DNA from: Ectobacillus funiculus
Lineage (GTDB): Bacteria > Bacillota > Bacilli > Bacillales > Bacillaceae_G
Assembly (NCBI RefSeq): GCF_004138295.1
Contig: NZ_SCFM01000013.1
Coordinates: forward strand, 181,557-245,556
Direction: 5' to 3'
Length of the DNA stretch: 64,000 nucleotides
This document shows positions 36,804 to 46,481 of the stretch, piece after piece. Position numbers and translations under genes: made by a program. Position 1 is the stretch's first letter. Each line of letters starts with the position of its first letter. Below the pieces are notes generated by a model. It was not told the DNA's origin, ran no database searches, and saw only the letters and a list, made by a program, of their open reading frames with translations.

Positions 36804-38954
36804 ATGACGGAATTGTTATTAAAGTATTTCCGATCTAGGCAGCAAGAAGCGGAAACGGAGCGTGTGTACGATACACAATGTCCATATTGCAGCATGCAAT
36901 GCAAAATGCAGTTGATTGAGCAGTCGATTGTATCGCGCAAGCAGTACAAAACAATCGGAAAAGACAATCCAACTTCTGAGGGGCGTTTATGTATTAAAGG
37001 GATGAATGCACATCAGCATGCTTTGCACAGCGATCGGGTTACGTATCCGTTACTGAAGGTAAATGGTGAATTTGTCCGCATTTCGTGGGAGCAGGCGCTT
37101 GAGAAGATACGCGAGAACTTTACAAGTATTCAAGCTGAAGATGGCAATGATGCGCTAGCGGTGTACGGCAGCGCATCGATTACAAATGAAGAGGCGTATT
37201 TGCTAGGGAAATTTGCTCGTGTTGCCTTGCAAACCAAATATATTGATTATAATGGAAGACTTTGTATGTCGGCGGCTGCATCCGCTGCAAGCCAAACGTT
37301 TGGTATGGACCGAGGATTCACCAACAGTATGTCTGAGATTTCGAATGTACGCTGCATTATTTTGGCAGGGACAAATATTGCTGAATGTCAGCCAACAATG
37401 ATGCCATACTTTGAAAGAGCGAAGGAAAACGGTGCGTATATTATTGCAATTGACCCGAGGGAAACAGCGACAACGAAAATGGCAGACCTGCATTTAAAGG
37501 TAAAGCCGGGCGCAGATGCGGCTTTAGCTAACGGGTTATTAAAAGTCATTATCGAGGAAGGTTTAGTAGATGAAGCGTTTGTTCGTGAGCGTGTAAAAGG
37601 ATTTGATGAGGTAGCGGAGCATGTTGCCGCACTAGATATGGATGAAATTGCGGAGTTAACAGGCGTACCAGCTGAGCAAATTCGCAAGGCAGGCGGAATC
37701 TTCGGACGTGAAGAAACAGGGATGATTTTTACAGCAAGAGGAGTTGAACAGCAAACAGATGGCTCCGCTGCTGTTCGTAATTTTCTCAATATTCTGCTTG
37801 CTACGGGTAAAATGGGTAAGCCGTATTGCGGTTATGGAGCTGTAACCGGTCAAAGTAATGGTCAAGGAGCAAGGGAGCACGGTCAAAAGGCAGACCAGCT
37901 TCCAGGTTACCGTTTGATTGAAAATGAAGAGCACCGTGCGTACATTGCAGATGTATGGGGTGTCCGTGCTGAAGATTTACCAAGAAAAGGCGTTTCGGCG
38001 TATGAAATGATGGAAAAGGTTCATAGCGGTGAGATTACTGGTATGCTGCTGATGTGCTCTAATCCAATTGTGTCCAATCCGAATGCTCATCTTGTACAGG
38101 AGGCGTTACAAAAATTAAAGTTTTTCGTGGCGGTTGATCTATTTATTTCTGAGACTGCGAGATTAGCAGATTTGATTTTGCCGGCTTCCTCCTACTTAGA
38201 AGACGAAGGAACGATGACGAACGTAGAAGGACGTGTTACGCTTCGGGAAGCAAGCAAGCCTTGTCCTGGGGAAGCGAGACACGATTGGCAAATTCTTTGC
38301 GATATTGCTAAAGTGCTTGGTAAGGGAGAATACTTCTCGTTCTCATCTGCCGAGGAGATTTTTAATGAATTACGGATAGCGAGCCGTGGGGGGCTTGCAG
38401 ATTATTCTGGCATCACGTACGATCGTCTGCGTAAGGAAAACGGCATTTTATGGCCTTGTCCGGATCCGGAACATCCGGGAACGAAGCGGTTGTTTGAAGA
38501 ATCGTTCGCCCATCCAGATGGCAAAGCGGTAATGGTTGCTGTTTCAAACAACTCAGTTGTTCCGAAAGAAAAACCAGATGGAGAGTTTCCGCTTTATTTA
38601 ACAACAGGACGCGTTATGTCACACTATTTAACAGGTGTACAAACGAGAAAAAGCTCGTCGCTTGCAGCGAGAAACTTCGAATCGTTTATGGAAATTCATC
38701 CGGCAACAGCGATGAAATATAATATACAGGATCAGAGCCTTGTAAAAGTAGAATCACGGCGCGGAAGCATTGTGGTCAGAAGCCAGTGGTCTGATAAGAT
38801 TAGGCAGGATACAGTGTTTGTTCCATTTCATTGGGCTGATTCACAAAATGTGAATTTTTTAATTCCAAAGGACTTGGATCCGACATGTAGAATGCCTGGA
38901 TTTAAAGCAAGTGCAGTGAAAATAAGTCCAGTAGTAGAAGCCATCTCCCATTAA
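36804..38954 (+). CDS. nasC: Assimilatory nitrate reductase catalytic subunit NasC
   Basis: Molybdopterin enzyme of 716 aa that reduces nitrate to nitrite in the cytoplasm. Four cysteines C26, C29, C33 and C63 (CPYCSMQC and GRLCIKG) bind the [4Fe-4S] cluster. The molybdopterin domains follow, with GASITNEEAYLLGKFAR-like (about 115-130) and ATGKMGKPYCGYGAVTGQSN motifs, then the C-terminal dinucleotide-binding domain (TTGRVMSHYLTG, about 602-613). It lies 20 bp after nasB with RBS AAGGATGGAG. No nitrite reductase (nasDE) genes are in this window. A terminator overlaps the stop codon. Confidence 0.93.
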   Translation: MTELLLKYFRSRQQEAETERVYDTQCPYCSMQCKMQLIEQSIVSRKQYKTIGKDNPTSEGRLCIKGMNAHQHALHSDRVTYPLLKVNGEFVRISWEQALEKIRENFTSIQAEDGNDALAVYGSASITNEEAYLLGKFARVALQTKYIDYNGRLCMSAAASAASQTFGMDRGFTNSMSEISNVRCIILAGTNIAECQPTMMPYFERAKENGAYIIAIDPRETATTKMADLHLKVKPGADAALANGLLKVIIEEGLVDEAFVRERVKGFDEVAEHVAALDMDEIAELTGVPAEQIRKAGGIFGREETGMIFTARGVEQQTDGSAAVRNFLNILLATGKMGKPYCGYGAVTGQSNGQGAREHGQKADQLPGYRLIENEEHRAYIADVWGVRAEDLPRKGVSAYEMMEKVHSGEITGMLLMCSNPIVSNPNAHLVQEALQKLKFFVAVDLFISETARLADLILPASSYLEDEGTMTNVEGRVTLREASKPCPGEARHDWQILCDIAKVLGKGEYFSFSSAEEIFNELRIASRGGLADYSGITYDRLRKENGILWPCPDPEHPGTKRLFEESFAHPDGKAVMVAVSNNSVVPKEKPDGEFPLYLTTGRVMSHYLTGVQTRKSSSLAARNFESFMEIHPATAMKYNIQDQSLVKVESRRGSIVVRSQWSDKIRQDTVFVPFHWADSQNVNFLIPKDLDPTCRMPGFKASAVKISPVVEAISH

Positions 38955-38971
38955 GGGGAGGTGGTTTTTTT
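38941..38971 (+). terminator. nas operon terminator
   Basis: CCATCTCCC and GGGGAGGTGG arms (38941-38949, 38955-38964) followed by seven T, around the nasC stop codon. Confidence 0.85.
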
Positions 38972-39088
38972 CACTGTAGGAAAGTATCAATTTCCAGCTA
39001 GGAGACCATTTAATGCAGCAGGACATTTTAGGAACAAGGTGTAAGTGCAGCTATGCTTCTGTCTTTGCCGATCAGAGAGTTTTCTTTA
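38972..39088 (+). repeat. Family A intergenic repeat, copy 8
   Basis: CACTGTAGG start with right arm AACAAGGTGTAAG; the terminal part is shortened to GATCAGAGAGTTTTCTTTA. A degenerate copy directly after the nas terminator. Confidence 0.75.
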
Positions 39089-39109
39089 AAATGTTTTTAT
39101 AGTTATAAA

Positions 39110-39125
39110 TGTGAAAAAGTTCACA
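39110..39125. promoter_or_regulatory. Rex operator 1 of ldh
   Basis: TGTGAAAAAGTTCACA, a Rex-type palindrome. An identical copy starts 32 bp downstream, three helical turns away. Confidence 0.85.
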
Positions 39126-39141
39126 AATAAGTCAATGTTTA

Positions 39142-40198
<1,057 letters not shown>

Positions 40199-40248
40199 AT
40201 GTTAAGCTGTTACTCGCAATAACTATTGTAACATCGTATATATTCAAC

Positions 40249-40280
40249 AAAACGGCAGGGGATAAATCCTTGCCGTTTTT
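40249..40280 (+). terminator. ldh terminator
   Basis: AAAACGGCAGGG pairs with CCTTGCCGTTTT with an internal bulge, followed by T. Confidence 0.8.
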
Positions 40281-40284
40281 GCTT

Positions 40285-40334
40285 CACTGTAGGAAAGTAT
40301 AAATTTCCAGATAGATGTGCTGTAGGGAATATTT
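40285..40334 (+). repeat. Family A intergenic repeat, copy 9 (fragment)
   Basis: CACTGTAGGAAAGTATAAAT and a few following bases only; the rest of the element is absent. Confidence 0.7.
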
Positions 40335-40393
40335 ATTTATAAAATAGTGTCCTTGTGGTTACAGTAAGAAAATAAAACATAGGAGGATATAGA

Positions 40394-41398
40394 ATGACAA
40401 CATCAAGTCAAGCGCCTATCACATCGTCAGAATTGGCTAATTTGTGGATGACTTATCAAGAAAAAACGATGATCATCAGGATGTTGGAACATTTTATCGA
40501 GCACGCTGATGATGAAGCGAAGCAACTGCTGCAATTGCATTGTGACAGAGCTGTCCTAAGTGTAGAGGCGATTACAAGCATTCTCCAGCAAGAAGGGGCA
40601 GTCATTCCCATGGGTTTTACAGAAGGTGACGTACATAAAGGTGTTCCGAAGCTGTATGATTACATGTACGATATTATGTATCTGCATCTGATGACGAAAG
40701 TGGAAATGAGTCTATATGCACTTTTTACAGGTATGACTTATCGAAAAGATATTGAAGATTTTTTTATAGGTTTAACTGCAGAGTCCCAAGCGGTGAACAG
40801 TCAATCAACTCAATTTCTTCTGAAAAAGGGGGTTTTGATACGTCCTCCTTTTGTGTCGATGCCAACAGAGGTTCGTTTTGTGAAGGATAAAGAGTATATG
40901 GGTGGATTGAATTTGTTTAATGAAAAGAGATCCTTAAATACGGTTGAAGTTTCCCTCATCCATCATGCCATTGAAACAAATCTTGTAGGTATGCAATTAA
41001 TGATTGGCTTTGCGCAAGTTGCTACGAATGAAGATGTGAGAAAGTATCTTGTCAAAGGAATGAAATTATCCGAAAAAATTGAAATGGACCTGGGTGAATT
41101 TTTACGGCAAAGTTTTATTGAACCACCAGCCACTCACGCTGGTAAAGCAACTGCGTCAAAAACGGCGCCGTTTTCCGATAAATTGATGATGTACAATACA
41201 AGTTTATTAGCCTCATTTGGACTTGGAAGTAATGCATTGGGGGGGGCATTTAGTTTGCGAAGCGATTTGCCGGCAAAAATGGCCTTTATTGGAAAAGATA
41301 TTTTTGCTTTTGCTCAAGAAGGCGGGAAAATTATGATTAAAAATGGATGGATGGAGGAGCCGCCGCAGGTTGAAGATCGAAATCAACTTACTAAATAA
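40394..41398 (+). CDS. DUF3231 family protein
   Basis: Protein of 334 aa made of two related helical halves (about residues 10-165 and 180-330), each probably a ferritin-like four-helix bundle. It matches the DUF3231 family of spore-forming Bacillales, which has no established function; some are linked to spores. HCDRAV, HLMTK and the matching stretch in half two contain His/Glu that could bind metal, but a diiron site is not clear. Ribosome binding site AGGAGGA. Monogenic, with a strong terminator. Confidence 0.82.
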   Translation: MTTSSQAPITSSELANLWMTYQEKTMIIRMLEHFIEHADDEAKQLLQLHCDRAVLSVEAITSILQQEGAVIPMGFTEGDVHKGVPKLYDYMYDIMYLHLMTKVEMSLYALFTGMTYRKDIEDFFIGLTAESQAVNSQSTQFLLKKGVLIRPPFVSMPTEVRFVKDKEYMGGLNLFNEKRSLNTVEVSLIHHAIETNLVGMQLMIGFAQVATNEDVRKYLVKGMKLSEKIEMDLGEFLRQSFIEPPATHAGKATASKTAPFSDKLMMYNTSLLASFGLGSNALGGAFSLRSDLPAKMAFIGKDIFAFAQEGGKIMIKNGWMEEPPQVEDRNQLTK

Positions 41399-41434
41399 TC
41401 GTTTTTATCAAGCAATTTATGATTTCAGAATGAA

Positions 41435-41470
41435 AAAGTCCCCCTTTTATCCTATGGAAGGGGGACTTTG
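41435..41470 (+). terminator. Terminator of the DUF3231 gene
   Basis: AAAGTCCCCCTT (41435-41446) with AAGGGGGACTTT (41458-41469), a perfect 12-bp stem. Confidence 0.88.
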
Positions 41471-41473
41471 TTC

Positions 41474-41603
41474 CACTGTAGGAAAGTATACATTTCCAGC
41501 TAGAGCCATGCGAAGTAGTCGGAAATTTTAGGAATACAGTGTAAGTGCAGCTATACACCTCTGCCTTCAGCTAACGGCCCGCGCCAATTGGCGAGTTTTC
41601 TTA
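41474..41603 (+). repeat. Family A intergenic repeat, copy 10
   Basis: Full-length copy with arms ACTGTA/TACAGT and ATTTCC/GGAAAT and an altered final hairpin (CGCCAATTGGCG). It directly precedes a family B element. Confidence 0.85.
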
Positions 41604-41607
41604 TTAG

Positions 41608-41757
41608 ATAAGAAAGTATAACTTTTCGGGGTGATGTCTAGCTCCCAAGGCCCAAAATGGCAGCGTAGGGCTGAACCTCCGCAAAAGGCAAAAAGCGCCT
41701 TTTACTCCGGCCCACCCCTACGCTGCCATAAAAGGCGGGCCTTGTCCGCTTTTCTTA
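41608..41757 (+). repeat. Family B element with nested hairpins, copy 1
   Basis: Begins ATAAGAAAGTATAACTTTTC and ends TTTTCTTA. Compared with copy 2 it carries an extra segment: a perfect 14-bp inverted repeat (41657-41670 and 41716-41729) enclosing a second hairpin AAAAGGC/GCCTTTT (41683-41689, 41697-41703). The 3' end overlaps the stop codon of the lactonase gene on the other strand. Confidence 0.8.
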
Positions 41758-42816
41758 GACTGTATGCAAAAATGCAACACATACAGGCTTCGGTACACGT
41801 ACGTCTGATTGCAGCAGCTGCAACGTTCCTGTTTGTTCGTTTCTTGCAAATAACACAAGATTTCCAGATTCTTCGTTGGAAGCTACAAGGAAGGCGCCTG
41901 TTGGATCGATGCGGAAGTCGCGCGGCCAGTTTCCTTCTGTATGTGTACGCTCTACGAAAGTAAGCTCTCCAGAGTCTTGGTTTACGCTGAAAATGGCAAT
42001 GCTGTTATGGCCGCGGTTTGCTGCGTATACGAAACGTCCGTCCGCAGAAAGTTGGATTGCGCTTCCTTGGTTGTTTTCCGTGAAATCTGCCGGAATGGTA
42101 GAGATATATTGCAGCTCAGTGAAACTGCCATCCTCTGCATTATAGGCAAGGGCGATAACCTCTGAGCTAAGCTCAGTCATGATGTATGCGTATTTACCGT
42201 TAGGATGGAATGCCAAATGTCTTGGGCCGCTTCCAGGTTTTACAGACAATGCATGTACTTCGGATAAAGCACCCTCTTTTACTGCATATGTGATCAGTTT
42301 ATCAATTCCTAGATCGATTGCGACAATGTATTTTTCATCAGGTGTGAAGCCGGAGTAATGCGCATGCGGCTTTTCTTGTCGAGCTGCATTCGGACCAGAG
42401 CCGTGATGCTCGGCGATGGATGAAGCTGGATTTAATGCACCGCCTTCGCTGCTTGCATACAGTTCAATTGTTCCTTTATGATAATTTGCAGTCACGATTT
42501 GGCTGTTGTTAGAATCAACGCTGATATGGCATGGAGAGGCGCCTTCTAAAAGCTGCTTATTTACAAACTCTAATGTGTTTGCTTCGCTGTTGATGGAATA
42601 GACAGCTGCACCGCCTAAGTCACCGTCTTTCACAACAGAATATAAATATTGATTATCTTGGCTAATTGTTACATATGTAGGGTTGTCCAATGTTGCAGCT
42701 AGCTCAACTTGGCTCATTGTCCGTGCCTCTGTATCAAGAGTAAATTTATAAATGCCCTTGCTGCCTTCTTTTGTATACGTACCAATATATCCAACAAACT
42801 GCTTGTTGCTTGTCAT
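41755..42816 (-). CDS. Lactonase family beta-propeller protein (6-phosphogluconolactonase, YkgB-like)
   Basis: Protein of 353 aa folding as a seven-bladed propeller; related enzymes hydrolyse 6-phosphogluconolactone in the oxidative pentose phosphate pathway. Visible repeats include YIGTYTKEGSKGIYKF at the start, ASPCHISVD, GSGPRHLAFHPNGKYAYIMTE (cited in part) and NWPRDFRIDPTGAFLVASNE. The conserved His and Arg of these blades (CHIS, RHLAFHP, PRDFRID) are present. RBS GAAGGGAGT. The next pathway enzyme, Gnd, is encoded at 61.7 kb, so the genes are not in one operon. Confidence 0.85.
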   Translation of the reverse strand: MTSNKQFVGYIGTYTKEGSKGIYKFTLDTEARTMSQVELAATLDNPTYVTISQDNQYLYSVVKDGDLGGAAVYSINSEANTLEFVNKQLLEGASPCHISVDSNNSQIVTANYHKGTIELYASSEGGALNPASSIAEHHGSGPNAARQEKPHAHYSGFTPDEKYIVAIDLGIDKLITYAVKEGALSEVHALSVKPGSGPRHLAFHPNGKYAYIMTELSSEVIALAYNAEDGSFTELQYISTIPADFTENNQGSAIQLSADGRFVYAANRGHNSIAIFSVNQDSGELTFVERTHTEGNWPRDFRIDPTGAFLVASNEESGNLVLFARNEQTGTLQLLQSDVRVPKPVCVAFLHTV

Positions 42817-42993
42817 GATTGTATACTCCCTTCGAATAAAGATGTGATCGATTTCATTATAGCATATGTTAATCTTATAGAAATTTTTTATCCGAAAAAT
42901 ATAGAAAGAATTGGGCAGAATTTCGAGGAATTATTATAATAGAACACAGGTTATCTACTTGTTTTCCTGAGTGGAAAATAAAAGGCTTTTTCA
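42817..42993. other. Promoter region of the lactonase gene
   Basis: AT-rich, no gene. It must hold the minus-strand lactonase promoter; I cannot fix its elements. Confidence 0.4.
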
Positions 42994-43126
42994 CACTGCG
43001 GGAAAGTACAAGGATCTTGTAGGGTGTTTGCTAGTGAATGTAATTCACTTCTGTCTTTAGAATAACTGTCCATGCACTAGAACAAAGGACCTTGTGCATA
43101 GAAGGGTGCGCGGTGAGTTTTCTTTA
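42994..43126 (+). repeat. Family A intergenic repeat, copy 11 (degenerate)
   Basis: Recognisable only at the ends (CACTGCGGGAAAGTACAAG and GAGTTTTCTTTA); the interior is rearranged. Confidence 0.6.
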
Positions 43127-43149
43127 AATAAAAAATAGTGGAGGTATGT

Positions 43150-44130
43150 ATGTCGATTGAAGTGCAGCAGTTAAACAAACAATTTCAAATCCATGTTCGG
43201 CAGGCTGGTTGGACCGATGCGCTGCGCAGTTTGTTTAAGCGGGAGTACCAGCTTGTAGAAGCGGTGAAGGATATCTCGTTTCATATCCCATCTGGGGAAA
43301 TTGTCGGGTTTTTAGGACCGAACGGGGCGGGGAAGACAACGACGATTAAGATGTTAGCTGGGCTTCTTCACCCAACAGCTGGACAGATTCAAGTCGGTGG
43401 CTACGTTCCCTTTGAACAAAAAGCAGAATTTAAAAAAATGATGAGCTTAGTGATGGGACAGAAAAGTCAACTCATTTGGGATATTCCGCCGATGGAGACG
43501 TTTTTGGTCAATAAGGCTATTTATGAGATTGAGGAGCGAGCGTTCCGGCAAACATTGGATGAACTTGTTGAGCTGTTAGAATTGGGACCGTTATTGACAA
43601 AGCCGACGCGCAGTCTATCGCTTGGACAGCGGATGAAGTGTGAGCTGGCGGCCGCTCTATTGCATAGACCGAAGATTTTATTTTTGGATGAACCGACGAT
43701 TGGACTTGATGTACATACGCAGGAAAAGGTACGTCAGTTTATCGGAAAATACAATCGTGAGCACAAAACAACGATTTTATTAACATCCCACTATATGGGC
43801 GACGTCACGGCGCTTTGTGACCGGGTTTTAATTATTAATCATGGAAAGCTGTTATATGACGGCGATTTAAAGGTGTTAACCGAAAAGCTCACGCCATATA
43901 AGTTGCTGGAACTGCGTTTGCCGGATGTCCCGAATATCCCGTGGAACACATATGGCGAGCTTGTTGCGGTTGAGGAAGGAAAGGTAACGCTACGTGTGCC
44001 GCGTGAGCGCATTCCAGAGGTGTCTGCGCAATTTTTGCAGCAGTTTGAAGTCCATGATTTAAATATTGAGGATCCGCCGATGGAGGAGGTCATTACGCTC
44101 GCGTTTCAGGAGGGATCTCATGCTTCATAA
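43150..44130 (+). CDS. ABC transporter ATP-binding protein (with ABC-2/DUF990 permeases)
   Basis: ATPase of 326 aa. Walker A GPNGAGKTTT (about residues 58-67), signature LSLGQRMKCE (about 156-165), Walker B ILFLDEPT (about 177-184) and the switch His in LTSHYMGD (about 217) are complete. The C-terminal extension is typical of ATPases paired with DUF990 (ABC2_membrane_6) permeases. These transporters are thought to export, but substrates are not known. ATG 43150 follows GTGGAGG; it overlaps the first permease by 11 bp. Confidence 0.9.
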   Translation: MSIEVQQLNKQFQIHVRQAGWTDALRSLFKREYQLVEAVKDISFHIPSGEIVGFLGPNGAGKTTTIKMLAGLLHPTAGQIQVGGYVPFEQKAEFKKMMSLVMGQKSQLIWDIPPMETFLVNKAIYEIEERAFRQTLDELVELLELGPLLTKPTRSLSLGQRMKCELAAALLHRPKILFLDEPTIGLDVHTQEKVRQFIGKYNREHKTTILLTSHYMGDVTALCDRVLIINHGKLLYDGDLKVLTEKLTPYKLLELRLPDVPNIPWNTYGELVAVEEGKVTLRVPRERIPEVSAQFLQQFEVHDLNIEDPPMEEVITLAFQEGSHAS

Positions 44131-44893
44131 ATATGTTGTCCTTCTTCGCATGAAGTACGTGGAAATGTTCGCCTATCAGCTGGCTACTATTGTTTGGATG
44201 ACAGGCGCGATGGTGCAGCCGCTCATTACTATGCTCGTATGGATGAATATTTACCCAAAGCAAGAAGAAGCATTTATTTTTTACTTTGCTGTTCTTATTT
44301 TTGTAGAACGGATGACAAGCGCTTGGGATGTTTGGGAGCTTGAGCGTGAAATTCGGGAAGGGACGTTCTCTTATCAAATCGTTCGTCCCTTGCATCCGAT
44401 TCATTGGGCGATTGCTGAAAATTTTGTATATAAGGCGTTATTTTTTGTGATTTTGCTTCCAATATGGGGCATTCTTGCTCTCTTTGTTCCAGCTTTGCGT
44501 TTTCAAATGAGTACATTGCAGGTACTTCTTTTTCTTGCGGCGCTTATAGTCGCAGCTGCTATTCGATTTTTGTTTAGCTATTCATTCGGTCTTCTTGGCT
44601 TTTGGATTACGAAGGTAACGGCTGTATATGGAATGTTTGAAGCGATCTCGCTCTTTGTGTCAGGCCGTATTGCCCCTTTATCACTGCTCCCACCGCTCAT
44701 TCAGAAAATTAGCTTGTATTTGCCTTTTCGCTATATGATCGGCTTCCCGATTGAAATTGTGACGGGAAGTATACAAGGAACCGCTATTATGTACGGCTTT
44801 GTCGGGGCAATGAGCTGGTTGCTCTTTTTCGTGATTGTACTTAGTCTGCTGTGGAAGGCGGGACTTAAGAAAAACCAGGCAGTGGGGGGATAG
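44120..44893 (+). CDS. ABC-2/DUF990-type permease 1
   Basis: Membrane protein of 257 aa with six hydrophobic segments and the characteristic WDVWELEREIREGTFSYQIV stretch (about residues 69-88) of the ABC2_membrane_6 family. It pairs with the next permease to form a heterodimeric channel driven by the upstream ATPase. The start (ATG 44120) lies inside the end of the ATPase gene, with AGGAGGG as ribosome binding site; the gene after it begins 1 bp after its stop. Confidence 0.85.
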   Translation: MLHKYVVLLRMKYVEMFAYQLATIVWMTGAMVQPLITMLVWMNIYPKQEEAFIFYFAVLIFVERMTSAWDVWELEREIREGTFSYQIVRPLHPIHWAIAENFVYKALFFVILLPIWGILALFVPALRFQMSTLQVLLFLAALIVAAAIRFLFSYSFGLLGFWITKVTAVYGMFEAISLFVSGRIAPLSLLPPLIQKISLYLPFRYMIGFPIEIVTGSIQGTAIMYGFVGAMSWLLFFVIVLSLLWKAGLKKNQAVGG

Positions 44894-44894
44894 T

Positions 44895-45683
44895 ATGCGA
44901 AGATATTGGCGTATCTTTCGTGAGTTTTTTCGAACATGTTTAGTAGAAGAGCTGGAGTACCGCAGCGAATTTGTCGGGAATTTACTGTCAAGTTTGTTTG
45001 GTATCGGGATTGCTATTTTGACGATTCATATCTTCTTTTATCAAACGAATAAACTTGGCGGCTGGGTGTATGAGGATGTGCTGCTGTTGCTTGGCGTGTT
45101 CAACACGCTGCAGGGATTGATTGATTTTGCACTTCGTCCAAATATGTCGCGGCTGCTGCAGCATATTCGCAAAGGAACATTTGATTATGTTCTCACAAAG
45201 CCTATAGATAGTATGTTTTACGTGAGCTTTCGTCATTTAGTGTTTTGGAGGCTTATTGATGTGCTGCTTGGCATTGCTCTTGTTCTATATGCATTGGTGC
45301 AAAAACAGTATATTCCATCTCTGGCGGATGTACTTATATTTTGTGTGACGATTTGCTCGTCGTTTATAATCATCTATTCTCTCTGGATGCTTCTCATGAC
45401 AACGGCTTTTTGGGTCATTCGCATGGACGATCTATCGTTTGTTTTTAATTCCTTCTTTGAAACGACACGTTTTCCCATCGGTATGTATCGCGGCTGGCTG
45501 CGCATCGTACTTACGTATGTCTTGCCTGCCGCTTTTATTACAAGCACACCGGCTTTGGCTCTGCTAGGGAAATGGGATATAAACGCAGCTGCAGCATCGA
45601 TTTTAATTGCCGGCGTATTTTTATGGTTATCACGTCGATTTTGGCGGTATGCGCTTCGGTCATATACGAGTGCGAGCAGTTAG
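44895..45683 (+). CDS. ABC-2/DUF990-type permease 2
   Basis: Membrane protein of 262 aa with six hydrophobic segments, the second subunit of the channel. NMSRLLQHIRKGTFDYVLTK (about residues 87-106) corresponds to the conserved cytoplasmic segment of permease 1, which shows the two are related. RBS GGGGGGA before ATG 44895. Last gene of the operon. Confidence 0.85.
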   Translation: MRRYWRIFREFFRTCLVEELEYRSEFVGNLLSSLFGIGIAILTIHIFFYQTNKLGGWVYEDVLLLLGVFNTLQGLIDFALRPNMSRLLQHIRKGTFDYVLTKPIDSMFYVSFRHLVFWRLIDVLLGIALVLYALVQKQYIPSLADVLIFCVTICSSFIIIYSLWMLLMTTAFWVIRMDDLSFVFNSFFETTRFPIGMYRGWLRIVLTYVLPAAFITSTPALALLGKWDINAAAASILIAGVFLWLSRRFWRYALRSYTSASS

Positions 45684-45748
45684 AAAATTAGTCGGTGCTT
45701 TCATTATGTGTACAGATACATGAATAAAGGAAGTGACGGGGGATACTG

Positions 45749-45798
45749 CTCCTTTGTCTTTGCTAAAAGGCTCGCCAATCGGCGAGTTTTCTTTTTTT
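45749..45798 (+). repeat. Family A 3' fragment acting as terminator (copy 12a)
   Basis: Only the end of the repeat: CTCGCC-AATC-GGCGAG (45771-45786) followed by TTTTCTTTTTTT. It looks like a good terminator for the ABC operon and shows that the element's tail can serve as one. Confidence 0.82.
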
Positions 45799-45889
45799 AT
45801 AAGTGGTAAATTTCCAGCTGAAAGTAGGCTTGACGTAGAGGAGATGTTAGGAACAAGATGTAAGTGCAACTAAGCCTCTGCCCTCTTTA
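45799..45889 (+). repeat. Family A intergenic repeat, copy 12b (truncated)
   Basis: Starts AAGTGGTAAATTTCCAGC and runs through GTAAGTGCAACTAAGCCTC. It lacks the terminal hairpin. The head-to-tail position after fragment 12a suggests that one copy inserted into, or recombined with, another. Confidence 0.7.
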
Positions 45890-45943
45890 GTATATAGAGA
45901 AAATAAACTGGAAAATATTTTCAAATAAAAAATTAAAAAATAT

Positions 45944-45972
45944 TTGAATAATCTGAAATTTTAGCATATAAT
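45944..45972 (+). promoter_or_regulatory. Promoter of the small IDEAL-like gene
   Basis: TTGAAT (45944-45949), 17-bp spacer, TATAAT (45967-45972). Confidence 0.75.
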
Positions 45973-45999
45973 GTAAAAAAGGACAGGGAGTTGATTTCT

Positions 46000-46197
46000 A
46001 TGAAAAAATATATGCTGAATGCACCGAAACAAGCTGGGTTAGATGCTATGTATTCGCTGTTTGCTGAAATGGTTTTGGAAGAATCAATTCGTAAATTCCG
46101 TAAAGAGCAACTGCAAAAGAAAATCGATCACTCACTGGAACATGGAGATAAAGAAGCCTTTCTGAAATTAACAACAGAGCTAAAGATGTTAGCTTAG
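46000..46197 (+). CDS. Small IDEAL-domain-like protein
   Basis: A 65-residue protein (MKKYMLNAPKQAGLDAMYSL). The end, KIDHSLEHGDKEAFLKLTTEL, fits the IDEAL domain, a short motif (named after I-D-E-A-L) in Bacillus proteins such as YpiB and ComK-related factors, where it helps bind partners. The ATG at 46000 lies 9 bp after GGGAG. It has its own promoter and terminator. Function unknown; probably regulatory through protein contact. Confidence 0.6.
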   Translation: MKKYMLNAPKQAGLDAMYSLFAEMVLEESIRKFRKEQLQKKIDHSLEHGDKEAFLKLTTELKMLA

Positions 46198-46223
46198 AAC
46201 AATAATAAATAACATAATGATAG

Positions 46224-46257
46224 AAAAGGGAAGAAGCGCTATGCTTCTTCCCTTTTT
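46224..46257 (+). terminator. Terminator of the IDEAL-like gene
   Basis: AAAAGGGAAGAAGC (46224-46237) with GCTTCTTCCCTTTT (46243-46256), a perfect stem with T run. Confidence 0.92.
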
Positions 46258-46424
46258 GTAATGCAGTTTGAAAAGCTGCAGCTCTTAGAGTGAAAATCCT
46301 CTGAGTCACGAAGCGCATTTTCCATCACGAACAATAAAATTGAATGTTTTATTTAAAACTTAAAGTTTGAAATTAATAAAATTAATTTTATTGTTGTTAT
46401 TTTTAATTTTTATTAATTGTTTTA

Positions 46425-46453
46425 TTTACTTTATTGATTTTCGGTTGTATAAT
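46425..46453 (+). promoter_or_regulatory. Promoter of the DUF2089 operon
   Basis: TTTACT (46425-46430), 17-bp spacer, TATAAT (46448-46453). The flanking 46320-46440 is extremely AT-rich, which could act as an UP element. Confidence 0.7.
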
Positions 46454-46481
46454 CAATTCAAATGAGAGAAAGGATTTTCTT

